From Mycolicibacterium porcinum (lineage in GTDB: Bacteria; Actinomycetota; Actinomycetes; Mycobacteriales; Mycobacteriaceae): a stretch of DNA of 64,000 bases. Positions 37,595-47,951 of the stretch are shown here, in pieces. How positions within the stretch are numbered: the first letter of the stretch is position 1; each line of letters begins with the position of its first letter. The position numbers and the translations under genes are program-made. The notes under the pieces were generated by a model, which worked only from the letters and a program-made list of their open reading frames with translations, was not told where the DNA came from and ran no database searches. The stretch spans positions 44,700-108,699 of the forward strand of contig MSTD01000017.1 of assembly GCA_001942045.1 (NCBI GenBank), in the 5' to 3' direction.

Positions 37595-39351
37595 GCGGTG
37601 TAGCCGTCGATCTGCAGCGTCTGCCCGTCGCGGCGCAACACCAGCACCGCACCCGGTGCCGGGACGAAACCCTGCACCCCTTCGGCGGGCACCGCCGCGG
37701 TCTGGGCGCACGTCTTCGCGTCGAAGGTGCGCAACGAGGCCGGAGTACCCACTCCCCCGGTGTCGGCGACGACGAAGCTGTTCCCGAACGACAGGTACGC
37801 CAGCCCACCGCCCTGCGCCGAAACCCGTGTCTTCACACCGGAGACGCCTTGTGCACCAGCACATCTCTGCTTGCCATCCGGACCGAACAGGATCAGCTGC
37901 CGGCCGTCCCCGCGGCTGGAGAACAGGAAATCGTCGGACGGCCCGAACGAGGGTTCGGCGTTTCCACGGTCGGGCAATCGGGTGACCGTGTGTTCGGCCA
38001 CGTTGACATAGTGCACCCCAGGAGCTTCACCGGCTCCGCTGAACTGCACGAAGACACCGACCGCACTCGCCGGGGTGGCCACCGCCACGGCATCCGCCCC
38101 GCCCTTGAACAGCTCGCCATCCCAACGTGTTTCACCATTGGACGGATCGAGCGCCACCATTCTGACCGCGGTACCACCGCCGGCCGGGCACCGCACCACC
38201 GACACCACCCACGAACGGGTGTCGACCGCGCGCGACGGGACTTCACAATCCGCGTGCGGTGCCGGCACGGTCCACATCGGCGCACCGGTGCGGGTGTCGA
38301 ACCGTGTCCACACCTGATCGTCGCGAGCCACCAGGAACGGCGACACCAGGTTGTAGCCAGGCGGATTGGCTATCGCGTACGCCAGCCGGCCATCGGTACT
38401 GGTCCACAGCCGCTCCCCGGTCACCGCATCGATGCCGATCACCTCCCGGTCGAGGAAGGCGACCACTGTGGCCCCATCGTCGAAAACCTGGATTCCTCTG
38501 ACCACCACCTCGCCCGGACCGGTGCGGGCGAAATGCCAGCGTTCCTTCCCGTCGGTGCCGTAGGCCGTGATGCGATCATCTCGGAACACCACGAAACCAG
38601 CACCCGCAGCGAAGATCTGGAGGTCGGGCCGCTGTTCCTCCCCCTCGAATGCGTCGGGCACCGACACCGTGAACGTCCGCTGTCCCAACGCGTCGGGCAG
38701 CGCGGGCACATCGGTAGCTGCCGCCGTCGTCGCATCCAGGAAGCGCGCGTCGTCACCGGCACGCAGCGCGCCCACGGTCACCACCGCGGCAACTACGACG
38801 GCGATCGCCGCACCGACCGACAGCAACTTGACCGACGCGCGCTCCAGACCCGGGAAGGCCCGCGCCGCCAGTAGGGTCGCCGCGGCACCGGCCAGACACA
38901 ACCACCACGCCGCCATCCCGGCGGGCAATGCCGCAGTGACGGCCGAATTGTCCATCGCGGTCCGGTAGAACGCCGGGATCCCCTGGGTGACGTACGCGAT
39001 GACCAACAGCGCCGCCACGCCCGCCGCCCCGGCCGGAGTGGCCGCCAGGTCCCGGCCAGTGCGACCGCGCCAGACGCTGTAGGCCATCGCCGCGATCAGC
39101 ACCACGGCGACGACGACCACGACCAACGCCATGCGGTTCGGCAAGGCCTCACCCCACCGGTGCAGGCTGACCACGTACCAGGAGCTTTCGCCCGCGCTGC
39201 GCGGTGCCACCAGCCGGGCCCAGCCGGCCAGCGCCGCCGCCCACACCACCAACACCACTGCCGCGCCGGCCAGCACCGTGCCGAGCGATTGCAGCACGCC
39301 GAGCACCCGGCCGATCGTCTTCTGCGGCCCTTCAGAAACCATGTGAGCCAT
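37591..39351 (-). CDS. Membrane-anchored PQQ-like beta-propeller protein
   Basis: 586 residues. The N-terminal third holds about five membrane helices; the rest is an extracytoplasmic eight-bladed PQQ-like propeller with repeats such as ITAYGTDGKERWHF, VIGIDAVTGERLWTS and MVALDPSNGETRWDG. Several starts are possible (39369, 39351, 39342). It is divergent from the FHA-ABC transporter gene across 67 bases. Such sensor-like propellers occur on mycobacterial Ser/Thr kinases (PknD), which may hint at a signalling role. Confidence 0.8.
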   Translation of the reverse strand: MAHMVSEGPQKTIGRVLGVLQSLGTVLAGAAVVLVVWAAALAGWARLVAPRSAGESSWYVVSLHRWGEALPNRMALVVVVVAVVLIAAMAYSVWRGRTGRDLAATPAGAAGVAALLVIAYVTQGIPAFYRTAMDNSAVTAALPAGMAAWWLCLAGAAATLLAARAFPGLERASVKLLSVGAAIAVVVAAVVTVGALRAGDDARFLDATTAAATDVPALPDALGQRTFTVSVPDAFEGEEQRPDLQIFAAGAGFVVFRDDRITAYGTDGKERWHFARTGPGEVVVRGIQVFDDGATVVAFLDREVIGIDAVTGERLWTSTDGRLAYAIANPPGYNLVSPFLVARDDQVWTRFDTRTGAPMWTVPAPHADCEVPSRAVDTRSWVVSVVRCPAGGGTAVRMVALDPSNGETRWDGELFKGGADAVAVATPASAVGVFVQFSGAGEAPGVHYVNVAEHTVTRLPDRGNAEPSFGPSDDFLFSSRGDGRQLILFGPDGKQRCAGAQGVSGVKTRVSAQGGGLAYLSFGNSFVVADTGGVGTPASLRTFDAKTCAQTAAVPAEGVQGFVPAPGAVLVLRRDGQTLQIDGYTA

Positions 39352-39418
39352 CGTCACACGCCGCGACACCTCCGCAACGGCCCAGCCCCGGCGAAAAGTA
39401 CCGATAGAGTTGAGCGCG

Positions 39419-42085
39419 ATGAGCCCTGCGCTGACCGTTCGTTACGACGGATCGACTCGTACCTTTGCCCCGGGCAACGATGTCGTCATAGGCCGAGACC
39501 TCCGAGCCGACGTCCGCATCGCCCACCCGCTGATCTCGCGCGCGCACCTGGTGCTGCGCTTCGACCAAGGTCGATGGGTCGCGATCGACAACGGCAGCCT
39601 CAACGGCATGTACGCCAACGGCCGCCGGGTGCCCTCGATCGACATCCACGACGGCCAGGTGGTCAACATCGGCAACCCCGATGGCCCCCAGGTGACCTTC
39701 GAGGTCGGACGGCACCAGGGCTCGGTCGGCCGAACCCCGACCGCGGCGGTCCCGATCGGGAACCGACCCAGCGGCGCGTGGCCCACTCAGGCGTCCCCCG
39801 GGCGTCAGCAGTACGGTCAGCCGCCCGCGGCCCAGCGCCCCGGGTACTCGTCCGGCCCGCAACCGCGCTACCCGACCCCACCGACCGGCTATCCGAGCGG
39901 ACCCCAGAGCGGCGGCTACCCGAGCGGACCACAGACCGGGTATCCCAGCGGCCCGCAGAGTGGCTACGCCAGCAGCCCGCAGGCCTATCAGTCCCAGCCG
40001 GTCCGCAGCGCCCCGAACCCGTCGCAGGCAGCGACGTCGATGGCGCCGGCGGCCACCCCGGACCGCGGCAGCAGCGAGGCCGGCGGCAACATCGCGACCA
40101 GCATGCTCAAGATCCTGCGGCCCGGGCGCACCACCCCGGCGCCCGCAGGTGCGGTGAAGATCGGCCGCGCCACCGACAACGACATCGTCATCCCCGACGT
40201 GCTGGCCTCACGCCATCACGCCACGTTGATCCCGTTGACCGGCGGCACCGAGATCCGTGACGAACGCAGCATCAACGGCACGTTCGTCAACGGCGCGCGG
40301 GTGGAGAACGCGATCCTGCACGACGGCGACGTGGTCACCATCGGCAACGTCGACCTCGTGTTCTCCGGCGGCACCCTGGTGCGACGCAGCGAGACCGAGG
40401 CCGACACCCGCACCGGCGGGCTCGAGGTGCGCGGCCTGACGTGGACCATCGAGGGCAACAAGACGCTGCTCGACAACATCTCCGTCGACGCCCGGCCCGG
40501 CACCCTCACCGCGGTGATCGGCCCCTCGGGTGCGGGCAAGTCGACGTTCGCCAAACAGGTCGCCGGCTACACACATCCGACGAGCGGCACCATCACCTTC
40601 GAAGGCCACGACGTCCACGCCGAGTACGCCTCGCTGCGCTCCCGCATCGGCATGGTCCCGCAGGACGACGTGGTGCACGGCCAGCTCACCGTCCGCCAGG
40701 CCCTGATGTACGCCGCCGAGCTGCGGCTGCCGCCGGACACCACCAAGGAAGACCGCGAGCAGGTCGTCATGCAGGTGCTCGAAGAGCTCGAGATGACCAA
40801 GCACCTCGACACCCGCGTCGACAAGCTGTCCGGCGGGCAGCGCAAACGTGCCTCGGTCGCGCTCGAACTGCTGACCGGCCCGTCACTGCTCATCCTCGAC
40901 GAGCCGACCTCGGGTCTGGACCCGGCGCTCGACCGCCAGGTGATGACGATGTTGCGCCAGCTGGCCGACGCCGGCCGCGTGGTGCTGGTGGTCACGCACT
41001 CACTGACCTACCTCGACGTGTGCGATCAGGTGCTACTGCTGGCGCCGGGCGGCAAGACCGCGTTCTGCGGACCGCCCGACCAGATCGGCCCGGAACTCGG
41101 CACCACCAACTGGGCCGACATCTTCAGCACCGTCGCCGGCGATCCGGCCGAGGCCAACCGCAAGTATCTGGCCCGCACCGGCCCGGCCCCGGCGGCCACC
41201 GCGTCGTCGGCACAGCCCAACGATCTGGGTGAGCCGGCCAAGACCAGCCTGTTCCGGCAGCTGTCTACGATCGCCCGCCGACAGGTCCGGCTGATCGTGT
41301 CCGATCGTGGCTACACCGCGTTCCTGCTGATGCTGCCGTTCATCATGGGCGTGCTGTCGCTGTCGGTCCCCGGTGATGTCGGGTTCGGTCTGCCGGTGCC
41401 GGCCGTCCAAGGTGGTGAGGCCCCCAACGAACCGGGCCAGATCCTGGTGATGCTCAACGTCGGCGCGATCTTCATGGGCACCGCGCTCACCATCCGGGCA
41501 CTGATCGGCGAGCAGGCGATCTTCCGTCGCGAGCAGGCGGTCGGCCTCTCGACGACGGCCTACCTGCTCGCCAAGATCGCGGTGTTCGCAGTCTTCGCGG
41601 TGCTCCAATCCGCCATCGTTACCGTGATCACGATCCTCGGAAAGGGCTGGGGCCCGGGCGCCGCGGACAGCGGGGCCTTCATCAGTGGCCGCAACCTGGA
41701 GTTGTTCATCGACATCTCGATGACGTGTGTGGCCTCGGCAATGGTGGGCCTGGCGCTGTCGGCACTCGCCCGTTCGGCCGAACAGATCATGCCCCTGCTG
41801 GTGGTCACGGTGATGAGCCAGCTGGTGTTCTCCGGCGGCATGATCCCGGTGACCGACCGCGTGGTGCTCGATCAGCTGTCGTGGATCACCCCGGCCCGAT
41901 GGGGCTTTGCGGCCTCCGCGTCGACCATCGACCTCACCCGCCTGGTACCGCCGCCGCTGCTGCCCGCCGATTCGCACTGGAAGCACACCCCGACGGTGTG
42001 GCTGATCAACATCGGCATCCTGCTGCTGCTCTGCATCGTCTATACCGGGTTCGTGCGCTGGCGGATCCGCCTCAAGGCCGGCTGA
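39419..42085 (+). CDS. FHA-domain ABC transporter (Rv1747-like)
   Basis: 888 residues. Order: FHA1 (VVIGRDLRADVRIAHPLISR, ~25-100); a low-complexity linker with repeated YPSGPQ units (39887-39985); FHA2 (VKIGRATDNDIVIPDVLASR, ~245-330); ATPase with Walker A GPSGAGKST, signature LSGGQRKRASVAL and Walker B LLILDEPTSGLD; six C-terminal membrane helices (ABC2 type). In M. tuberculosis Rv1747 exports cell-wall glycolipid (PIMs) and is regulated by PknF through its FHA domains. Here no kinase gene is adjacent. ATG 39419. Confidence 0.93.
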   Translation: MSPALTVRYDGSTRTFAPGNDVVIGRDLRADVRIAHPLISRAHLVLRFDQGRWVAIDNGSLNGMYANGRRVPSIDIHDGQVVNIGNPDGPQVTFEVGRHQGSVGRTPTAAVPIGNRPSGAWPTQASPGRQQYGQPPAAQRPGYSSGPQPRYPTPPTGYPSGPQSGGYPSGPQTGYPSGPQSGYASSPQAYQSQPVRSAPNPSQAATSMAPAATPDRGSSEAGGNIATSMLKILRPGRTTPAPAGAVKIGRATDNDIVIPDVLASRHHATLIPLTGGTEIRDERSINGTFVNGARVENAILHDGDVVTIGNVDLVFSGGTLVRRSETEADTRTGGLEVRGLTWTIEGNKTLLDNISVDARPGTLTAVIGPSGAGKSTFAKQVAGYTHPTSGTITFEGHDVHAEYASLRSRIGMVPQDDVVHGQLTVRQALMYAAELRLPPDTTKEDREQVVMQVLEELEMTKHLDTRVDKLSGGQRKRASVALELLTGPSLLILDEPTSGLDPALDRQVMTMLRQLADAGRVVLVVTHSLTYLDVCDQVLLLAPGGKTAFCGPPDQIGPELGTTNWADIFSTVAGDPAEANRKYLARTGPAPAATASSAQPNDLGEPAKTSLFRQLSTIARRQVRLIVSDRGYTAFLLMLPFIMGVLSLSVPGDVGFGLPVPAVQGGEAPNEPGQILVMLNVGAIFMGTALTIRALIGEQAIFRREQAVGLSTTAYLLAKIAVFAVFAVLQSAIVTVITILGKGWGPGAADSGAFISGRNLELFIDISMTCVASAMVGLALSALARSAEQIMPLLVVTVMSQLVFSGGMIPVTDRVVLDQLSWITPARWGFAASASTIDLTRLVPPPLLPADSHWKHTPTVWLINIGILLLLCIVYTGFVRWRIRLKAG

Positions 42086-42102
42086 GTTCTACCCGCGAGC
42101 GG

Positions 42103-42666
42103 TTACCCGCCGTGGACGTCGAGACCGTGGGCGGCCGAATAGGCCAGCGCCTGGCTGATGTCGATCTTGGCGCCGCGGAGTTTCGCGGTGGTCCAGAAGG
42201 TGGGGTCGACGCGGGCGCCGCGCAGGTCTGCCTCGTCGAGCTTGGCGTCCTGCACCCGGGCACCGGTCAGGTCCGCCTGCCGTAGCACCGCTTTGCGTAG
42301 GTCGACCCCGACCAGGCTGGCCTCCCGCAGGCGGCAGTCCGACAGGTCGACGCTGCGCAGATCGCAACCGCCGAGCACGGCCAGGGTCAGGTCCGATTCC
42401 ACGATCTTGATCGGCCGGAGCCGGCACTCGGTGAACACCGAGCCCAGCAGGCTGCAGTTGGTGAACTCGCTGTGCCAGAGCGTGGCGCGGCGAAACGTGC
42501 AGTTGCGGAATGCCGAGCCGAAATGCTGCGACTCGGACATGTCCACCCCGCTGAAGTCGCACTCGGTGAACACCACCCGCTCGGTGCGCAGCCGGCTCAG
42601 ATCTTCCTCGCGGAAATCGTGGCCGGTGAATTCCCGGTCCGCCCAAGCGGTTTCGTCAGCTACCAC
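42103..42666 (-). CDS. mfpA: Pentapeptide-repeat protein MfpA
   Basis: 187 residues made almost wholly of A(D/N)LxX-type repeats (LRSVDLSDCRLREASLVGVD and similar), forming a right-handed beta-helix that mimics DNA. Known MfpA proteins bind DNA gyrase and lower fluoroquinolone susceptibility. Starts with GTG three bases after the GTPase stop; last gene of the conservon. Length is close to that of M. smegmatis MfpA. Confidence 0.93.
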   Translation of the reverse strand: MVADETAWADREFTGHDFREEDLSRLRTERVVFTECDFSGVDMSESQHFGSAFRNCTFRRATLWHSEFTNCSLLGSVFTECRLRPIKIVESDLTLAVLGGCDLRSVDLSDCRLREASLVGVDLRKAVLRQADLTGARVQDAKLDEADLRGARVDPTFWTTAKLRGAKIDISQALAYSAAHGLDVHGG

Positions 42667-42669
42667 GCC

Positions 42670-43281
42670 TCAGCCAGGCAACGCGGAAAGCGTGCTCAGC
42701 GAGTACTCGGTGACCGCGATCAGCGCGGCCTTCGCCGAGTTGCGGTCGCGGGCGTCCACGGCCACCACCGGGATGTGCTCGGGCAGCGCCAGCGCCTTAC
42801 GCACCGCCTGGGTGGGATGCTTTGGCGCGTCGTCGAACTCGTTGACCGCGACGATGAACGGGAGCTTGCGGGCCTCGAAGAAGTCGACCGCGGCGAAGCT
42901 GTCCTGCAGCCGGCGCACGTCGACCAGGATGATCGCGCCGATCGCACCGCGCACCAGGTCGTCCCACATGAACCAGAACCGGCGCTGCCCGGGGGTACCG
43001 AACAGGTAGAGGACCAGATCCTCGTCGAGGGTGATCCGGCCGAAGTCCATCGCGACCGTGGTGGTGCGCTTGTCCGGGGTGCCGTCCAATGCGTCGACGC
43101 CCTCAGACACGTTGGTGACCAACGCTTCTGTGCGCAGCGGCATGATCTCGGAGACCGCGCCGACGAATGTCGTCTTCCCTGCCCCGAACCCGCCAGAGAT
43201 GACGATCTTCGTCGAGGCGGCCCCACGTCGGGGGGCGCCACCGGCGGAGGCCGAGCGGGATTCAGAGTGCTCGTAGGCCAC
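42670..43281 (-). CDS. mfpB: Conservon GTPase MfpB
   Basis: 203-residue Ras-like small GTPase. P-loop GGFGAGKTTFVG, G3 in FGTPGQRRFWFMW, G4 in NEFDDA. GTG 43281 lies 20 bases inside the DUF742 gene. In M. smegmatis the GTP form of MfpB interacts with MfpA and is needed for quinolone protection. Such GTPases are the output of conservon signalling. Confidence 0.92.
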   Translation of the reverse strand: MAYEHSESRSASAGGAPRRGAASTKIVISGGFGAGKTTFVGAVSEIMPLRTEALVTNVSEGVDALDGTPDKRTTTVAMDFGRITLDEDLVLYLFGTPGQRRFWFMWDDLVRGAIGAIILVDVRRLQDSFAAVDFFEARKLPFIVAVNEFDDAPKHPTQAVRKALALPEHIPVVAVDARDRNSAKAALIAVTEYSLSTLSALPG

Positions 43282-43627
43282 GCAGGGTCCTTCCAATCAA
43301 TTCGCGGCGTTCGTCGAAGCTAGCCGAGTCATCGAGGGTGGCTTCCACCCGCAGATAACCCTGCGTCACCAGGTCCCCGATCAGCACGCGCGCCACGCCG
43401 AGCGGGAGGGATAAATGTGCGGCAATCTCGGCAACCGAAGGGCTGCCGGTGCACAACTCTACGATCTGTGCGCGCACATCGTGCCCCGTCCAACGCGGTT
43501 CGCGCGTCGTGTCGGTTTTTTGCACCGGAGCTTCCAGTGGAAGATGCACGCGCGAGTCAGTACGGCCGGCCGTCAGGGTGTACGGCCGCACCAAACTCGG
43601 ACGATCGGTGGGTTCTGGTTCGTCCAC
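43262..43627 (-). CDS. mfpD: DUF742 conservon protein
   Basis: 121 residues from GTG 43627 (VDEPEPTDRPSLVRPYTLT). SLVRPYTLTAGRT and a winged-helix-like C-terminus (VAEIAAHLSLPLGVARVLIG) define DUF742. It overlaps the GTPase start. The preceding 34 bases separate it from the roadblock gene. Role in conservons is structural or adaptor-like but unproven. Confidence 0.9.
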   Translation of the reverse strand: MDEPEPTDRPSLVRPYTLTAGRTDSRVHLPLEAPVQKTDTTREPRWTGHDVRAQIVELCTGSPSVAEIAAHLSLPLGVARVLIGDLVTQGYLRVEATLDDSASFDERRELIGRTLRGLRAL

Positions 43628-43661
43628 AGGCACCTCGCGAAGGCAGAAGGGGACAGAGGAC

Positions 43662-44069
43662 TCAGGACGGCTGCGGCGTACGGCGCGAAGACTGCACCAC
43701 CGCGCCGACCCGCTCGACCAGGATCGCCATCTCGTAGCCGACCTGTCCGATGTCACATGAGGGTGCGGTCAGCGTGGCCAGGTTGGAGCCGTCGCCCACC
43801 CGCATCAACAGCAGGTAGCCGTTCTCCATCTCGACCACCGACTGCATCACGTGGCCGCCGTTGAACAGCTGGGAGGCGCCCGTGGCGAGACTGGCGAGGC
43901 CGGACGAGACCGCGGCGAGCTGGTCGGCACGTTCAACCGGCATGTGTTCGCTGGCAGCCATCAGTAGTCCGTCGGCCGAAACGAGCACCGCGTGGGACAC
44001 CCCGGAAACCTCGCGGGCGAACTTGGACACGAGCCAGTCCAGGGAGTCGCGCTGCGTCGGACGGGTCAT
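43662..44069 (-). CDS. mfpC: Roadblock/LC7 conservon protein
   Basis: 135 residues of the roadblock/LC7 fold, typical GTPase-activating or adaptor subunit: [29 protein letters not shown] and [14 protein letters not shown]. The ATG overlaps the kinase stop (ATGA). Confidence 0.92.
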   Translation of the reverse strand: MTRPTQRDSLDWLVSKFAREVSGVSHAVLVSADGLLMAASEHMPVERADQLAAVSSGLASLATGASQLFNGGHVMQSVVEMENGYLLLMRVGDGSNLATLTAPSCDIGQVGYEMAILVERVGAVVQSSRRTPQPS

Positions 44070-47044
44070 TCGTTATCGGTTCCTCTGGTCTCACGGGCAT
44101 GTGATCGTCCGGCGTGCACGCCTCCGAAAAGGTTGCTGGTGCTCGTACGGACAGACTCGGGGTCACGCGGTTTGAACGCCGCGAACATGCCGCTGTCAGG
44201 TTCGTCTGCCGATGCTACCGTCTCGAAGCTGTCGTCGTTACGGTGTACTCCACCGTTGCGGTGACGGCCGTTGGACTCGCCGGCCGCCCCCACGGCTGCG
44301 GCGACACCACCGGGCACCAGGCGGGCGCCCGGCGTACGCATCGGTAGGCCTTCTTCGGTGTGCTGCTCGACGGGCGCGTCCTGCGCGGCGGCGGCCACCG
44401 ACCAGCCTTTCTCCCAGACCGTCTTCCAGTCCAGGTCGGCGCTACGCACGTGGGTGGTCGGGTCGATCTCGAATTCCGAGACCATCGACTGATAGATCGA
44501 GTCGCCTTGGACCTCGGGGCTTTCGGCCTGGGGCGTGACGGATTCGACCGGTTCCTCGGCTGCGGGCTCGGCTTGATGAGCCGCACCGTTGAGACCGTTG
44601 ACCCCGTTCAGACCGCCGTGGCCGTTCAGCCCGTTGACGCCGTTGAGGTCAGCGGACCCGTTGACGCCGTTGACGCCGTAGGCCGCGGCCTGTCCACGGG
44701 ATGCGAAGAACGACGAGGTGTTGGTGGGGGTCTGGCGCCCGACCGCGGTCTCGTCCCCTTCGTCGGCTGCAGTGTCAGCCGCAGCTTCACCCTTGACTTC
44801 GCCCTTGGCCAGCGCCGCACTCTCTTCGGTGTGCACCGGCCACTGCTGTGGCCACTCACTGACCGGTTCGTCCGCGGGCTCCTCGACCGGCGTCTCGGCG
44901 GCCGGTTCGGGTTCCGGTTGCGGGGCGAGCGTGCCCGGTAGCTCCGAAATACCGCTGGCTCCGGGACTGCGCTGCGGCAGCAGGTCGAACGGCATCTCCG
45001 CGCCATTGAGGTGGGGCTCGTCAGTACCCGATGCCGACGCCGACGGGTCGGCCGGATCGGCGTCCAACGACAGAGCCGTCGAAATCCCGGCATGCGCGTC
45101 GACGGGCCTGCCGTAGGGCAGCTCGTCGATCGGGTCGCCACCATCGCGGGCCAGCAGTGTCGCCGGGATGTACACCCCGGCCGTGGTACCCGAGCTCGGT
45201 TCTTCGGCGACGGTGCTGCGCAGCCGCACCACCAGCCCGTGCTGGGTGGCCAGCCGCCCGACCACGAACAGACCCATGTGACGCGCGGTGTAGGGGTTGA
45301 CCTCACCACCTGACTGCAGACGGGTGTTGGCGACGCGCAGGTCGGCCTCGGTCATACCCAGGCCGACATCGCTGACCTCGATCACCAACGCGCCCTTGGC
45401 CGCATGCACGGCCGACACCCGCACCTGCGAGATCGGCGGCGAGTAGCGAAGCGCGTTGTCGAGCAGCTCGGCCAGCAGGTGAATGAGGTCACCGGCGGCC
45501 GCACCCATGATCTCCACGTCGGCCACCGCCGCGGTGACGACGCGGGTGTAGTCCTCCACTTCCGAGGCGGCGGCATTGATCACCGTCGCCAGCGGAACCG
45601 GTCGGCTGTGCTCGCGCGCCAGCTTGGATCCGGACAGCACCAGCAGGTTCGCGCCGTTCCGGCGCATGCGGGCAGCCAGGTGGTCGAGCCGGAACAGACT
45701 CTCCAGGCGTTCGGGGTCGTCCTCGTTGCGCTCGAGCTGATCGATCAGCGACAACTGCTGGTCGACCAGGGACCGGCTGCGCCGCGACAACGTCTCGAAC
45801 ATGTCCGAAACCTGCAGCTGCAGCTGCGCCTGCTCGCCGGCGAGGAACACCGCCTGCTCGTGCAGTTCGTCGACCGCGTGGGCCACCTGACCGACCTCTT
45901 CGGTGGTCTGCACCGGGATCGGGTTCACCGGCACCAACTCACCGCCGGCGCGGACGCGTTCGATCTCCTTCGCCAGGTCCTGGTGTGCCACCTTGAGCGC
46001 GCTGTCGCGCAGCGTGCGCAGCGGCCGCACCAGCGAGCGGGCCACCAACAACACGATGACCATGGCGCTGACGATCGCGGTCGCCACCAGGATGGCGTCG
46101 CGGATCGCATCGTTGCGGGCATCGCTGGCCTGGGACTCCACCGCGGCCGGGATGGCCGTCGTGGTGTCGTTGATGATCTGCTCGGCGATCTTGTTGGTGG
46201 CGTCCAGCGAGGCCAGCATGTCCGGGTTACCGACCAGCGGGATGCCGGGGTTGGACATCATCGCCATGCGCTTGACCATCTCGGCGCGGAGCGTGGCCGC
46301 TTCCTCGGAGCCACCGCCGAGCACCTTCGTCAGCGCGGCGACGGTGGACGGCTCGGTACCGGCCATCGTGATCATCGAGGTGCGCAGCAAGGGCTCGGGC
46401 TCGTCGCCGCCGCGGTTGACCAGCATCCGCTGGATCGCCATCTGGCCGCGCGCGCCGACCGCTCGGGCCAGCGCCTCGACCTGGGCCTGAACCGCCTGCT
46501 GGTTGCTGTGCACCGAGCCGGTGATGGCGGCTTCCCCGGTCAGCAGCAGCGGACCGTAATTGAGGATGCGCTGACGCAGGTCGATCGAACCGGCCATCAC
46601 CGCGTCGACGAGTTCCTGACCCTTACCGAGCAGGCTGTCGACGGCCTGATCGACGTCCTCGGGCAGCTCAGTGGCATCCGCCCGTTGCTGCAGGTCGGTC
46701 TTGCGCTCTTTGAACGTGGACATGGCCGATTGCCCATCGCCACCTTCGGTAGCTGCGATCAGCACGCCCTCCATCGCAGCCATGTAGCTGTCGATGTCGG
46801 GGATCAATTCGGCGCGATCGGCGGCCAACCGCAGGTCTCCGGCCGCGCTGGCACTGGCATAGATGCGCAAGCCGCCGAACGTGGCCGCCAGGATCAACGG
46901 CACGACGACGATGGCGAGGACTTTTCTGGTGACCGGCCAGTTGGCCGGCGACCAGCGCGAGGGGCGCTTGGCCGGAGCCGATGGGGTTGGGGAAAATTCG
47001 ACGAGGGTGCCGTCAGCCTGTTTCAGCTGCGTAAAGGCAGTCAT
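44066..47044 (-). CDS. mfpE: Conservon sensor histidine kinase-like protein
   Basis: 992 residues. Two membrane helices ([19 protein letters not shown] ~42-60; [19 protein letters not shown] ~315) flank a nitrate-sensor-like extracellular domain. HAMP follows, then a coiled coil, a [11 protein letters not shown] block and an HATPase domain ([25 protein letters not shown]). The last ~350 residues are disordered, Pro/Glu-rich, with VNGLNG repeats. No receiver or response regulator is nearby; signalling likely runs through the roadblock/GTPase proteins. Confidence 0.9.
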   Translation of the reverse strand: MTAFTQLKQADGTLVEFSPTPSAPAKRPSRWSPANWPVTRKVLAIVVVPLILAATFGGLRIYASASAAGDLRLAADRAELIPDIDSYMAAMEGVLIAATEGGDGQSAMSTFKERKTDLQQRADATELPEDVDQAVDSLLGKGQELVDAVMAGSIDLRQRILNYGPLLLTGEAAITGSVHSNQQAVQAQVEALARAVGARGQMAIQRMLVNRGGDEPEPLLRTSMITMAGTEPSTVAALTKVLGGGSEEAATLRAEMVKRMAMMSNPGIPLVGNPDMLASLDATNKIAEQIINDTTTAIPAAVESQASDARNDAIRDAILVATAIVSAMVIVLLVARSLVRPLRTLRDSALKVAHQDLAKEIERVRAGGELVPVNPIPVQTTEEVGQVAHAVDELHEQAVFLAGEQAQLQLQVSDMFETLSRRSRSLVDQQLSLIDQLERNEDDPERLESLFRLDHLAARMRRNGANLLVLSGSKLAREHSRPVPLATVINAAASEVEDYTRVVTAAVADVEIMGAAAGDLIHLLAELLDNALRYSPPISQVRVSAVHAAKGALVIEVSDVGLGMTEADLRVANTRLQSGGEVNPYTARHMGLFVVGRLATQHGLVVRLRSTVAEEPSSGTTAGVYIPATLLARDGGDPIDELPYGRPVDAHAGISTALSLDADPADPSASASGTDEPHLNGAEMPFDLLPQRSPGASGISELPGTLAPQPEPEPAAETPVEEPADEPVSEWPQQWPVHTEESAALAKGEVKGEAAADTAADEGDETAVGRQTPTNTSSFFASRGQAAAYGVNGVNGSADLNGVNGLNGHGGLNGVNGLNGAAHQAEPAAEEPVESVTPQAESPEVQGDSIYQSMVSEFEIDPTTHVRSADLDWKTVWEKGWSVAAAAQDAPVEQHTEEGLPMRTPGARLVPGGVAAAVGAAGESNGRHRNGGVHRNDDSFETVASADEPDSGMFAAFKPRDPESVRTSTSNLFGGVHAGRSHARETRGTDNE

Positions 47045-47375
47045 CGGCGCCCAACCGCACTACCGGCGGCGTGGCCGCAATTCACTCGTGGGGCGTGATT
47101 CATAAGACTTCCTGCTGTTTCCGCCCACGCTGGGGCGGGCGTCAAACGCCTTGGCAATTGCACGAGTATGACAGTCTCCCGCGAGCGTTTCCACAATTCT
47201 TACTGAACAGACAGAGTTCGTGACCGAGCCGTAGCGCAGTTGTGTGGTAATCGAGCAAACAGCGTCGTCCTTGCCGGATCGCGCGCGGATTTCCAGTTCC
47301 CATTCCGGGTGCCGATTCCGGCCTCATTTGCATCCCGATTCGCCTGCCGGCGACCGTTCGTACGATCATCGTCGA
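47045..47375. other. Intergenic region between mfp conservon and trmL
   Basis: 331 bases between divergent genes, so it should contain both promoters. TACGAT (47361-47366) lies nine bases before the trmL ATG and may be its -10. No gene or repeat was seen. Confidence 0.5.
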
Positions 47376-47840
47376 ATGTTCCGGGTGTTGTTCTTTTCTC
47401 CGCGCATCGCGCCCAACACCGGCAATGCGATCAGGATGGTGGCGGGCACCGGGTGCGAGTTGCATCTGGTCGAGCCGTTGGGTTTCGACCTGTCCGAACC
47501 CAAGCTGCGCCGGGCCGGCCTCGACTACCACGACCTGGCATCCGTGACGGTGCACGCCGATCTGGCGGCCGCGTGGCGCACGTTGATGCCGGCGCGGGTC
47601 TATGCGTTCACCGCGCACGCATCGACCTCGTTCGCGGACATCGCGTACCAACCGGGCGATGTTTTGATGTTCGGCCCGGAACCCACCGGACTGGATGCAC
47701 AAACTCTGGCGGACCCGAATGTCACCGCACAGGTACGCATTCCGATGCTCGACGGCAGGCGGTCATTGAATCTGTCCAATGCCGCGGCGGTCGCCGCCTA
47801 TGAGGCGTGGCGCCAACACGGGTTCGCTGGCGGCGTCTAG
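47376..47840 (+). CDS. trmL: tRNA (cytidine/uridine-2'-O-)-methyltransferase TrmL
   Basis: 154-residue SPOUT methyltransferase that 2'-O-methylates the wobble base of tRNA-Leu. N-terminal FSPRIAPNTGNAIRMVAGTG and the C-terminal trefoil-knot motifs VLMFGPEPTGLDAQTL and VRIPMLDGRRSLNLSNAAAV are complete. The minimal size (no extra domain) is typical of TrmL. ATG 47376 possibly near-leaderless. Confidence 0.92.
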   Translation: MFRVLFFSPRIAPNTGNAIRMVAGTGCELHLVEPLGFDLSEPKLRRAGLDYHDLASVTVHADLAAAWRTLMPARVYAFTAHASTSFADIAYQPGDVLMFGPEPTGLDAQTLADPNVTAQVRIPMLDGRRSLNLSNAAAVAAYEAWRQHGFAGGV

Positions 47841-47951
47841 TTACGCCTCGGGCGTGGGCCGCACCGCGACTCACGCCCGAATCTCACAGAGAGTTCATAC
47901 ACCGGCTTCACAATTTCATCGCGGGCAACAGGCGCCCCAGGATGTTGGGGC

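Noticed and set aside
36787..38874. 695-codon open frame across the membrane-protein and propeller genes
   Set aside because: Arg/Pro/His-rich shadow spanning two convergent genes; no motif.
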